Assembly (NCBI RefSeq): GCF_001422735.1
Contig: NZ_LMLZ01000020.1
Span: forward strand, 653,272 to 717,271
Source of the DNA: Acidovorax sp. Leaf78
GTDB lineage: Bacteria > Pseudomonadota > Gammaproteobacteria > Burkholderiales > Burkholderiaceae_C
Length of the DNA: 64,000 bases
Reading direction: 5' to 3'
In this document: one piece after another, positions 25,266-33,576 of the stretch
Layout: each line of letters opens with the position of its first letter
Position numbering within the stretch: position 1 is the stretch's first letter
Notes under the pieces: model-generated
Databases searched by the model: none
Told to the model about the DNA's origin: nothing
The model's input: the letters and a program-made list of their open reading frames with translations, nothing else
Made by a program: the position numbers and the translations under genes

Positions 25266-28200
25266 TGGGCGGCTTGCGTTTTAGGCCCACACCAAACTGC
25301 CCGCGACTGATCACCCAAAAACCTCTGTACTGATCCAGCATGCCAGGTGTGCGCTGTATTGGAATCGGCTACGCAAATCGAAGACTCGCCATAGTTTCAG
25401 ATACGGCGAGTGCGGGAACGCAGCAAGCTGCTCTTGGCGCTGCGCATGCAGATTGCGCACGACGCGCCAATTCGTGCAGAAAGTCCCGATTCTCACTTTG
25501 TATGACTGGATTGCTACTCTATTTGCTCAATAAGTTTATTCTTGAGAATAATTTCTACATCCCGCCTAATAGCCGTTCCAGCCACGTGCCCAATCACTTG
25601 ATCTTCAACCTTTTTAAGCTCGCCGTTAGGCCAAACGTCATTGAGGATTTTTTCAACCACCACGCTAGGGTTGGTTAAATTTTCCTTAAAAAATTGGCTT
25701 GGCCAAGAACTTGATTGAATGAACTCGTTGAGAGAAACTCCACTTTGTATAGTAAAAACTCTTGGATCAATATTGAAATTTCTTTCAAAATCTGATTTTA
25801 AGACATCATCGATATCCGATTGGTATTGCATCTCTCTATCTTGAAGGAGCCATATTTCCTCAATGTTGTTTAGTTCGCTAGAAAATCTATTGCTTGTCCA
25901 GTTCTCTGAGCTATGAGTAATAATTAGCAATTCGTCTGAATTGGCGCCAAGTGCTAATAATTTTGCGCTTCTTTTCCAAGTGAGTTGCCCGGCCGCCCTC
26001 AGTAAGCCGGCCTGTTCTTCGGACCATGTGGCGAGAGTAATTTTATCAACGGTGGGAATGGCCACGCTACGATCCAGCAAATCAGCTTGCTCACCTGCTA
26101 AGACGCCAGCGATACCGCTAATAGAACCACCGTAAAGTCCACCCACGGTAATAACGCCGGCTTGCAGTCCAAAGATACTATCGGTATATTCAATAATCGA
26201 GCAGCGCCCGAAAATTGTTCCATCAGTATTTGCCATTGGAGATAGATTTTTGGTGGCCACTTCAAGGTCATTGGTGATCCAGAATGGGGATAATGCAAAA
26301 CGGCCGGGGCATATGCGGTCAATTAAATCCAATGGAGCGATTTCTCGCCAGTCTCCGGCGCTTATTGTTTTTATTTTTTGGTTGCCACCCTCTTGTGTAA
26401 ATATGTCGATTTCTAAGGCTGGAGCCAAAGCGCCGACTACTTGTTCCAGTTTTAGTAACGTCTCACTCGTAGTGCTTAAGCCACTAAAAAGATCAAACGA
26501 AGATTTTTTGAGTTGAAGCAATTTTTCTTGGTTGAGAAGCCTTACCGATACTTTGGTTCCATGTCGTCGAAGGGCTTCGTCCGGTAGAGGTTTACGCAAT
26601 ATAGGTCGAGATGCTATGCCACTCGCGAAATCCAACACCCAATCCGAGTTTGAATCTTCGATGCTCGCAGTTTGTCGTTTCGTTATAACTTTGACTTGAT
26701 TTCCTAGCATAAAAACTGCAAAAAAACCTATGCCAAAACGCCCTATAGCTTTGAAACCAGTAGCAGCGAGGCCAGGCCATTCACGAGGCAGTACGGTGTC
26801 TTTCCAAAGTGAGCGCCCAAAATCGAGAAGCACGTTCAGCAAAACAAAGCGGCTCATGCCGATGCCAGTGTCGGTAACGTGAAGCCAGTGCTCTCCCTCT
26901 CGCTCTTCAAGTTGAACGGTAATGGATCCTTCTTTTCCACCGAGGGCTCCAAGAGCCCGGCTGGCCTCGATAGCATCTCTTGCATTTTGGAGTAGTTCGC
27001 GTAAAGCTAGATGGGGCTTTTCACCATACAGTTTAGCCCCACCAAATCGTCCAACTACGGATTTAATATCGCTAATGCGTATAGACGAATCCACCGGATG
27101 CCAGCCCTGAGTGGGTACGTTGCGAGAAAATGATTCAGGGCTATGGGCGCCAGCGACTTCTTTCGCGGCAAGTGTCTGGAGATGATTATCCCTTAGCAAA
27201 TGATCAGCTGCTGAGAGTTCCTTATTTACGAGGCAAGCAGCATCGTAGGCAAGCCACCATGCGTCCTTTTCATTTTCAGGAAATGGACTACCAGAAAAAA
27301 TAAGCTCCGCGCGCCCTACATCACAGGACGGCTGATTTAAACGTGCTTGGAATCGCCAATGTTCTTGTGAAATTCCGCCAGGTTGGTTGAGAGCAAGTAG
27401 TAGACGTGGTGCACGCCTAGAATCGATGTGAGCAGCATCTGCGACTCGCAAAAGAATAGCAACCTTTAATGTATTAACTTTCCACGATGCTGGAGAGATA
27501 CATACTGGGGGTGTTACAGTTTTAGTGGAAAAATATTCCAACTCATTAGGATTGTACCAGTGGCTTTCTGCGATTTCACCGATGATGTGGCCATATGCTT
27601 CACGTAATTCATCATGGGGGAACAGGTGCATTAAATTTCCTACTCCATCACTCCATTTTGCAAATGGGAGCCCACGGGCCCTCTGGGGATGCAGAACACG
27701 TAGAGTATCGAAAAGCACGGCTTGGAAACCTGGACTGCCTTCAGTCAGCTGGGTAGTAGAAAAATTACGCTGTGCCGCGGAATCTTGCCATTCCACTGTC
27801 TGACGAATTTCATCAATACCACCAGGAAATGCGGCGCGACAATGTGCTGCGTCGTGCATTAAAAATGCACCTCCTAGAACAAGAGCTTCTGCTGCATTTA
27901 TTTCAAAACTAGGCCCGGCGATTTCAGATGCAACACGCCACAATGCATCAATGTGAGTAATATCATGGAGAGTGAGCGCTGGTAGTTCAGATTGAATTTT
28001 TGCTAGCAACAAAACGACGCGATCACGAAAGTCGTTATAAGCCCGACGCAGTATTTCCCGTTGCGGGTTTAAATTATCTGATCGGTTGCCAAAAGCTGTT
28101 TGCCACAGACTTGTGTACTCGTACATCTCTTGACTCACTTATATTCCCCTATGTGTGAAAAGACAGTCTCAATTGGCGCTCTGATCAATCGGCAGGGTAG

Positions 28201-28302
28201 CGCTTCGGAAGCAGGTGGGCAAAGATTCTGAACGCCAGGATGCTGTTGTATCAAGCGGACGCAGCTGTTTTAACTGACATTTGCCGCTTGCTCAACCTTC
28301 AT
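25266..28302. mobile_element. Low-GC islet inserted at the lysR 3' end
   Basis: The region between the direct repeats has about 45% GC in three lines counted by hand, against 65-70% outside. It holds one large gene (25514-28138) and short flanks and no integrase, transposase or tRNA. With one repeat copy the element is 3127 bp. The geometry resembles tRNA-type integration, in which the target gene's 3' end is rebuilt by the incoming copy and the old end displaced. How it moved is unknown, perhaps by an integrase acting in trans or by homologous recombination. Confidence 0.65.
25514..28138 (-). CDS. HD-domain/GHKL-ATPase fusion, possible defence protein
   Basis: An 874-residue protein with two recognisable parts. 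Residues ~40-245 form an HD phosphohydrolase-like domain: LTLHDITHID (H58, D59, H62), MHDAAH (H95, D96), H193 and D234 in LLRVADAAH. Residues ~355-560 form a GHKL/HSP90-like ATPase: LRELLQNARDAIEA (N385), VTDTGIGMS (D423), and GRFGIGFFAVF (467-477). A roughly 300-residue tail has no family I know. GTG at 28138 has AGGGG seven bases upstream. The gene fills the low-GC islet, so it is probably transferred. HD and GHKL domains recur in bacterial conflict systems; a defence role is inferred, not shown. Confidence 0.85.
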   Translation of the reverse strand: MSQEMYEYTSLWQTAFGNRSDNLNPQREILRRAYNDFRDRVVLLLAKIQSELPALTLHDITHIDALWRVASEIAGPSFEINAAEALVLGGAFLMHDAAHCRAAFPGGIDEIRQTVEWQDSAAQRNFSTTQLTEGSPGFQAVLFDTLRVLHPQRARGLPFAKWSDGVGNLMHLFPHDELREAYGHIIGEIAESHWYNPNELEYFSTKTVTPPVCISPASWKVNTLKVAILLRVADAAHIDSRRAPRLLLALNQPGGISQEHWRFQARLNQPSCDVGRAELIFSGSPFPENEKDAWWLAYDAACLVNKELSAADHLLRDNHLQTLAAKEVAGAHSPESFSRNVPTQGWHPVDSSIRISDIKSVVGRFGGAKLYGEKPHLALRELLQNARDAIEASRALGALGGKEGSITVQLEEREGEHWLHVTDTGIGMSRFVLLNVLLDFGRSLWKDTVLPREWPGLAATGFKAIGRFGIGFFAVFMLGNQVKVITKRQTASIEDSNSDWVLDFASGIASRPILRKPLPDEALRRHGTKVSVRLLNQEKLLQLKKSSFDLFSGLSTTSETLLKLEQVVGALAPALEIDIFTQEGGNQKIKTISAGDWREIAPLDLIDRICPGRFALSPFWITNDLEVATKNLSPMANTDGTIFGRCSIIEYTDSIFGLQAGVITVGGLYGGSISGIAGVLAGEQADLLDRSVAIPTVDKITLATWSEEQAGLLRAAGQLTWKRSAKLLALGANSDELLIITHSSENWTSNRFSSELNNIEEIWLLQDREMQYQSDIDDVLKSDFERNFNIDPRVFTIQSGVSLNEFIQSSSWPSQFFKENLTNPSVVVEKILNDVWPNGELKKVEDQVIGHVAGTAIRRDVEIILKNKLIEQIE

Positions 28303-29234
28303 CCCACCGCCCGCATCCCCACCAGCCCCGGCATCGCCCCCCGCATCGCCTCCAGAAACAGCCGCAACCGCGCCGGATAAAACCGCGCGTACGGGTACAC
28401 CAGGTACACCGGCAACGGTGACGCGTGCCAGGTAGGCACCAGGTGCAGCAGGTCTCCGCGGCGCACATCGCCGTCCACGATCCAAGCCGATGAAATGCAC
28501 GCCCCCAGCCCGGCCAGTGCGGCGCTGCGCAGGGCGTACAGGCTGTCGGTGGCCAGGCGCGGCGTGATGCCGAAGGTGTGGGCCTCGCCGCTGGGCTCGT
28601 GGGTCAGCGTCACGTCGCGCCGGTAGAAGGTGCTCAGCGCCAGCCAGGGCAGCGGCTGCAGGTCCTGCGCATGCGCTGGCGTGGCGCGCCCGGCCATGAG
28701 GGCGGGGGACGCCAGCACGATGCGCGGTACCTCGGCCAGGCGCACGGCCACGACGGAGGGGTCGTCCACCGCGCCGACCTGGATCGCGCAGTCGATGCCT
28801 TCGGCGATGAAGTTCGGGCGCCGGTCGTGCAGCATCCATTCCACATCCACCTCGGGGTAGCGGCGCAGGTAGGCCATCAGCGGAGCAATGAACTGGTCTT
28901 GCCCGAAGGCGTGCGGCGCCAGCACGCGCAGGGTGCCGCGCGGGGTGTCGGCCGTGCCGCGCAGGTCGTCCTCCATGGCGCGCCAGTCTTCCAGCAGGGC
29001 CTTGGCGTGGTCAAAGCAGCGCTCGCCATCCTTGGTGAGCTTCATCACATGGGTGGACCGCTGCAGCAGCTTGATGCCCAGGCTGCGCTCCAGCGCCTGC
29101 AGGCGGCGGCTCACGGTGGGCTGGCTGGTGCCTAGCTGCTGGGCAGCGGCAGACAGGCTGCCGGTTTCGACGATGCGGATGAAGGTCTGCATCAGCTCGA
29201 TGCGGTCGGCGCCGGGTGGCAGGGCGATGGTCAT
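28299..29234 (-). CDS. LysR-family transcriptional regulator
   Basis: A 311-residue LysR protein: winged HTH at the start (GSLSAAAQQLGTSQPTVSRRLQALE), then a substrate-binding domain (PRGTLRVLAPHAFGQDQF, DDPSVVAVRLAEVPRIV). It is divergent from the MFS gene and likely regulates it. The 3' end is the islet insertion site: the protein now ends AVG-stop, whereas the displaced copy shows eight more residues (GAADSTHN). The altered C-terminus may be neutral. ATG 29234 is used. Confidence 0.9.
   Translation of the reverse strand: MTIALPPGADRIELMQTFIRIVETGSLSAAAQQLGTSQPTVSRRLQALERSLGIKLLQRSTHVMKLTKDGERCFDHAKALLEDWRAMEDDLRGTADTPRGTLRVLAPHAFGQDQFIAPLMAYLRRYPEVDVEWMLHDRRPNFIAEGIDCAIQVGAVDDPSVVAVRLAEVPRIVLASPALMAGRATPAHAQDLQPLPWLALSTFYRRDVTLTHEPSGEAHTFGITPRLATDSLYALRSAALAGLGACISSAWIVDGDVRRGDLLHLVPTWHASPLPVYLVYPYARFYPARLRLFLEAMRGAMPGLVGMRAVG
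28303..28392. repeat. Right 90-bp direct repeat, inside lysR 3' end
   Basis: Second copy of the islet repeat, forming nearly all of the last 31 codons of the intact LysR gene at 28299-29234. It differs from the left copy at only three positions, so the islet and the target share the end of this gene. Confidence 0.9.
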
Positions 29235-29331
29235 ACGCCAAGCGTATAACAAATCTGCAGCCCAACCCACTACCCAGTGCGTTGCAACACAAGAACAATC
29301 GCACCATTCCTTTAGTTGAACAGGTGTCGAG

Positions 29332-30567
29332 ATGTCTTCCATTCAAAACGTGCATGCAAGCCCTGCCATCGGCACCGCGCCGGGGCAGCCGCCGGCCGAG
29401 GGGACGGTGAGCGCGCCGCTGTTGCTGCTGCTGGCCACCACGGCGGGGCTGAGCGTGGCGTCGCTGTACTACAGCCAGCCCATGCTGGGCGTGCTGGGGC
29501 CGGACATGCAGGCCGACAGCCGGGTGGTGGGCCTCGTGCCCACGCTCACGCAGCTGGGCTACGCGCTGGGCATCTTGCTGCTGGCCCCGCTGGGCGACCG
29601 GTACGACCGGCGCCGCATCATCGTCATCAAGTCGGTGGCGCTGATGCTGGCACTGTTGCTCAGCGGCCTGGCGCCCGGCATGGGCGCGCTGCTGGCGGCC
29701 AGCCTGGCCGTGGGCCTGGCGGCCACGGTGGCGCAGGACGTGGTGCCCGCTGCCGCCACGCTGGCCCCGGCCGCGCAGCGCGGGCGCATGGTGGGCACGG
29801 TGATGACGGGGCTTCTGCTGGGCATCTTGCTGTCGCGCGTGGTCAGCGGCTTTGTGGCGCAGCAGTGGGGCTGGCGCACGGTGTATGTGGCGGCGGCTGT
29901 GGCGATTGCGCTGCTGACGGTGGCGGTGTGGCGCGGGCTGCCGCGCTTTGCGCCCACCACGCAGCTGGGCTATGGCGCGCTGATCGGCTCGATGGTGGCC
30001 TTGTGGCGCCAGCACAGTGCGCTGCGCCGGGCGGCCTGGGCGCAGGGGCTGCTGGCTGTGGGCTTCAGCGCGTTCTGGTCCACGCTGGCGGTGATGCTGC
30101 ACAGCCAGTTCCACCTGGGCACGGCCGCCGCCGGGGCGTTTGGCCTGGCGGGGGCGGCGGGTGCCCTGGCTGCCCCGCTGGCCGGGCGGCTGGCCGACAA
30201 GCGCGGGCCCGAGGTCGTGACCCGATATGGCGCGGGGTTGGCTGCAGCATCGTTTGCTGCGATGGCGCTGGCGCCCTTGCTGCCCGCCCAGGCGCAGCTG
30301 GCGTTGATCGTGGTGAGTGCCATCGGTTTTGACTTCGGCGTGCAGGCCACGCTGGTGGCGCACCAGACCATCGTGTACGGCATCGACCCCGCCGCACGCA
30401 GCCGGCTCAATGCGCTGCTGTTCACGGGCATGTTCATCGGCATGTCGGCCGGTGCCGCGCTGGGCAGCCTGGCGCTGGCGCAGTGGGGCTGGCTGGGCGT
30501 CGTGGCGTTGGCTACGGTGGGGTCGCTGGCTGCACTGGCGGTGCGGATGGCGGGGCGTGTGCGCTGA
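29332..30567 (+). CDS. MFS transporter
   Basis: A 411-residue major facilitator of about 12 helices, with a motif A-like loop (GDRYDRRRIIVIKSVAL) after helix 2 and a matching second-half loop (GRLADKRGPEVVTRYG). It is divergent from the LysR gene and 97 bp from it, a common arrangement for a regulated exporter. The substrate cannot be told from the sequence. A rho-independent terminator follows at 30625. Confidence 0.9.
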   Translation: MSSIQNVHASPAIGTAPGQPPAEGTVSAPLLLLLATTAGLSVASLYYSQPMLGVLGPDMQADSRVVGLVPTLTQLGYALGILLLAPLGDRYDRRRIIVIKSVALMLALLLSGLAPGMGALLAASLAVGLAATVAQDVVPAAATLAPAAQRGRMVGTVMTGLLLGILLSRVVSGFVAQQWGWRTVYVAAAVAIALLTVAVWRGLPRFAPTTQLGYGALIGSMVALWRQHSALRRAAWAQGLLAVGFSAFWSTLAVMLHSQFHLGTAAAGAFGLAGAAGALAAPLAGRLADKRGPEVVTRYGAGLAAASFAAMALAPLLPAQAQLALIVVSAIGFDFGVQATLVAHQTIVYGIDPAARSRLNALLFTGMFIGMSAGAALGSLALAQWGWLGVVALATVGSLAALAVRMAGRVR

Positions 30568-30576
30568 TGTTTGGGT

Positions 30577-30624
30577 AAAAAGTGCCTCTACCGCTTGCTG
30601 GATAAGCGCTAGCAGCTATCAAAA
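30577..30624. repeat. Dispersed intergenic repeat, copy 4
   Basis: Contains CTCTACCGCTTGCTGGATAA and GCGCTAGCAGCTATCAAAA. It leads straight into the terminator at 30625, like copy 3. Confidence 0.7.
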
Positions 30625-30650
30625 AAAGAGCGGCCATGGAGCCGCTCTTT
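30625..30650. terminator. Rho-independent terminator after MFS gene
   Basis: AAAGAGCGG pairs with CCGCTCTTT across an 8-base loop (CCATGGAG). A-rich sequence precedes and T-rich sequence follows, so it may act on both strands and also serve the convergent minus-strand gene ending at 30725. Confidence 0.85.
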
Positions 30651-30724
30651 GTTTTGGACTGCGCCACGCAGGCCAAGCTGTCGGTGGACCCTGCCACCAA
30701 GCCTCAGGAATCAGGCCTCAAGCA

Positions 30725-31324
30725 TCAAGCCTTCTTCACCTCGATGTGATACAGCCCCCAGGGGCACAGGCCAAAGCGTTCCTTCACCGGCTTGTCCTTG
30801 AACGCGGGCAGCACGTCGGCGTCGTACACGGCCCACTGCGGGCCCAGGCCGCCCAGGGCCATGGGCTGGCCGTCGATGTGGGTGGCAACGATCATGCGGT
30901 ACGCCTGCGCGTCGGCCATGCTGATGGTGACGTTGTAGCCGTCCACCGCGCGCAGCACCAGCTGCACCGGGCTGCCTGCGGCCACGCCGGCTGCGGCGAG
31001 CACGGTGGTGAGCAGGGGGCCTGTCAGGGTGTGGGGCTTGCTGTCGTACTCCAGCGTGGGCTTGATGCTGATGGCGGTCATGCGCTGCAGGGCGGCGGCG
31101 TCCAGCGCGTGGGCGTTGCTGAACTGGATGCCGTGCTTGCCCATCATCTGGTCGATGGCGGGGTCGAGCGCGCCGCGGTTGGGCTTGGCGATGGCTCCGC
31201 TGAGGGTCAGCAGCGTGGGGCCGGCGGCAGCCTTGGCTGGCGGGGCGGCGTGGCTGCTGCTGCCCGTGGCAGACCACAGGCTGGCGGTGCCCAAAGTGGC
31301 GGTGATGAAGTTGCGTTTGTTCAT
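30725..31324 (-). CDS. Molybdopterin-dependent oxidoreductase-like periplasmic protein
   Basis: A 199-residue exported protein: signal peptide (MNKRNFITATLGTASLWS, ending near SHAA), then a domain with the sulfite-oxidase-fold flavour (SKPHTLTGPLLTTVLAAAGV, VQLVLRAVDGYNVTISMADA, YRMIVATHIDGQPMALGGLG). The Cys that ligates molybdenum in true sulfite oxidase/YedY proteins is not visible in the expected strand; the only Cys is near the C-terminus (FGLCPWGLY). It may be a degenerate non-catalytic member. It is 121 bp downstream of a sulfonate-type binding-protein gene on the same strand. Confidence 0.65.
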   Translation of the reverse strand: MNKRNFITATLGTASLWSATGSSSHAAPPAKAAAGPTLLTLSGAIAKPNRGALDPAIDQMMGKHGIQFSNAHALDAAALQRMTAISIKPTLEYDSKPHTLTGPLLTTVLAAAGVAAGSPVQLVLRAVDGYNVTISMADAQAYRMIVATHIDGQPMALGGLGPQWAVYDADVLPAFKDKPVKERFGLCPWGLYHIEVKKA

Positions 31325-31444
31325 GTAGATGGGCTCCTCGGTGCAAATGAGGGGCGCATCCTAAGCGCAACCGGCGCCAGCGCCACGCAAAAAATGGCAC
31401 GCTTCGGCCGCCGCTCCATACGCAGGGTCCACCACCGCCCAGGC

Positions 31445-32470
31445 TTACGCCGCCTTGTCCACGGCCAGGGGCTGCAGCACGCTCTTGAAGCTGCGGTCCC
31501 ACAGCGGCGCGACCTGGGCGGGGCCGTCCAGTACGCCCAGCTGCAGGAAGGCATCGGCCACCGCCTGGTGGCCCTTGACCACGCCGTCGTCCACGGGGCG
31601 CAGGTCATAGTCGCTGCTGCGGTTGTTCCACAGCTCGATCAGGTCGCCCACCGGTACGCGGGTTTCGGCAGACTGGGCGCGGGCGTAGTCGAGGTAGTTG
31701 CTGTTGGCCCACAGGTAGGCACGGCGCAGGCGCTGCAGGTAGTCGCTGATGGCGGCGTGGCGGGCCGGGTCTTCCACCGCGCGCGGGTTGGCGTAGATGG
31801 GGAAGTTGCCCGACAGGTACCCCTGGCCCGTCTTGAGCACGCGTGCGCCGTAGCGCAGTCGCGCCAACTGGCCGTTGTAGCCGTAGATGGCCCAGGCATC
31901 CAGGTCGCCCCGGTCAAAGGCCGACAGCCCATCGGCCGGCGTGAGGTTGATGGCATTGATGTCGGCAAACGACAGGCCCGCCTCGGCCAGCTGCCGGCTC
32001 AGGTAGTAGTGCGACGTGGTGGCGCGCACATAACCCACGCGCTTGCCATTGAGGTCGGCGATGCGCTGGATGGGTGCGTCCTTGCGGGCCAGCGTGACCT
32101 GGTTATTGAGGTCTTCGCGCACCACGGCGATGAAGCGCACCTGGGCTTTTTGCCGCGCGGCGAACAGGGCCGGGATCTCGCTGCCCGAGCCCAGGTCCAG
32201 CGCGTCGCCATTCAGCGCCTCGATGTGCAGCACGCCGTTGTTCAGCTCGCGCCATTCGATGCGGTAGGGCGTGTTGCCCTGGCCGGACGCAGCGATGAGG
32301 GCGCGCCACAGGCCCTTGTAGGTGCCGATGCGCAGGGTCACTTTGAAGAGGTCGGGGCCAGGCGGGGCGGCCAGCGCGGGCACGCCCGCCGTGGCAGCCC
32401 AGGCGGTGGCGCCCAGGCCGGCCTGGATGAGGTGGCGGCGGTTGAGTGTGGGGGTGGAGTCGCGGTGCAT
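31445..32470 (-). CDS. Sulfonate/nitrate-type ABC binding protein
   Basis: A 341-residue SsuA/NrtA-type binding protein with a Tat-like signal (LNRRHLIQAGLGATAWAATA, ending near PALAAP). LNGKRVGYVRATTSHYYLSR and FDRGDLDAWAIYGYNGQL match the family. ATG 32470 is chosen; the Shine-Dalgarno is weak. Divergent (287 bp) from the class II aldolase cluster. It has no neighbouring permease. The ligand is unknown. Confidence 0.85.
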   Translation of the reverse strand: MHRDSTPTLNRRHLIQAGLGATAWAATAGVPALAAPPGPDLFKVTLRIGTYKGLWRALIAASGQGNTPYRIEWRELNNGVLHIEALNGDALDLGSGSEIPALFAARQKAQVRFIAVVREDLNNQVTLARKDAPIQRIADLNGKRVGYVRATTSHYYLSRQLAEAGLSFADINAINLTPADGLSAFDRGDLDAWAIYGYNGQLARLRYGARVLKTGQGYLSGNFPIYANPRAVEDPARHAAISDYLQRLRRAYLWANSNYLDYARAQSAETRVPVGDLIELWNNRSSDYDLRPVDDGVVKGHQAVADAFLQLGVLDGPAQVAPLWDRSFKSVLQPLAVDKAA

Positions 32471-32757
32471 GGTGGTCGGGCCTTTTATGGGTCGGTGGGC
32501 AGGAGGAGAGGGGTTGTGTGGTGTGGCTGCGAGATTCCGCCAAGCCCGGCCTGCGCGCAAAGACCTTTGCGTAGCATCGTTATGCGTGAAACGCAGCACC
32601 CAGCGCGGTGCATGCCCGCGGTGGTCGCGGCGTGGCGCTGGTTCATGACAAAACCGTATGTGGTCACGCGGATTTCTTCGTTGGCGCGGCGGCGGGGCGC
32701 TTCTAAGGTGGGCGGGTCCCTGCATTCCAATCCCCACCGATACCGAAAGCCACCGCC

Positions 32758-33576
32758 ATGTCCGCCGTCCTCAAACCCCTGCCCACCGCCCAGCTCGCCC
32801 TCAACCCCGCGCCCCAGCGCAAGGACTGGTTCGACGCCCCGGTGGCGCGCCCCACGGTGGAGGCCGAGCGCCGCCACCGGCAGGAGACGCTGGCCGTGGC
32901 CTTCCGGCTGTTTGCGCAGCAGGGCTTCAACTACGGGCTGGCCGGTCACATCACCGCGCGCGACCCGGAGTGGACCGACCACTTCTGGGTGAACCCGCTG
33001 GGCCTGCATTTCTCGCAGATCAAGGTGTCCGACCTGCTGCTGGTCAATGCTGCCGGCGAGATCGTGGTGGGCCAGGGCCCGCTGAACCGCGCGGCCTTCG
33101 CCATCCACGCCGCGCTGCACGAGACGCGGCCGGACATCGTGGCTGCCGCGCACACGCATTCGACCTACGGCAAGGCCTGGTCGTCGCTGGGCCGCAAGCT
33201 TGATGCGCTCACGCAGGACTCGTGCATCTTTTATGAAGACCACGCGCTGTTCGACGACTTCACCGGCGTGGTGCTGGAGACCGACGAAGGCTTTCGCATC
33301 GGCGAAGCCCTGGGCGCGCAAAAGGCCGTGATCCTGCAGAACCACGGCATCCTGACCGCAGGCCCGTCGGTGGAGGCCGCCGCGTGGTGGTACATCGCGC
33401 TCGAGAACGCCTGCCAGGCCCAGCTGCTGGCCGAAGCCGCCGGCACCCCCAAGCCCATCCCGCACGAGATCGCGCAGCGCACGCACTCGCAGATCGGCGG
33501 GCCGGGTGGTGCGCAGTTCGCGTTCAAGAGCCTGTTCGACATCATCGTGCGCGACCAGCCCGAGGTGCTGCAGTGA
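32758..33576 (+). CDS. Class II aldolase/adducin family protein
   Basis: A 272-residue class II aldolase/adducin-domain protein, with the zinc-ligand histidines H132 and H134 (AAAHTHSTYG) and H196 (QNHGIL). Family members are aldolases, epimerases and decarboxylases acting on sugar phosphates or other aldols. No kinase or sugar isomerase is near. Its neighbours are an acyl-CoA dehydrogenase/2-hydroxyacid dehydrogenase fusion and sulfonate-type binding proteins, so the substrate might be organosulfur. Its stop overlaps the next start (GTGA). Confidence 0.88.
   Translation: MSAVLKPLPTAQLALNPAPQRKDWFDAPVARPTVEAERRHRQETLAVAFRLFAQQGFNYGLAGHITARDPEWTDHFWVNPLGLHFSQIKVSDLLLVNAAGEIVVGQGPLNRAAFAIHAALHETRPDIVAAAHTHSTYGKAWSSLGRKLDALTQDSCIFYEDHALFDDFTGVVLETDEGFRIGEALGAQKAVILQNHGILTAGPSVEAAAWWYIALENACQAQLLAEAAGTPKPIPHEIAQRTHSQIGGPGGAQFAFKSLFDIIVRDQPEVLQ

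Noticed and set aside
25266-28302. tRNA gene as islet attachment site
   Set aside because: Neither repeat resembles a tRNA; they code for the LysR C-terminus.
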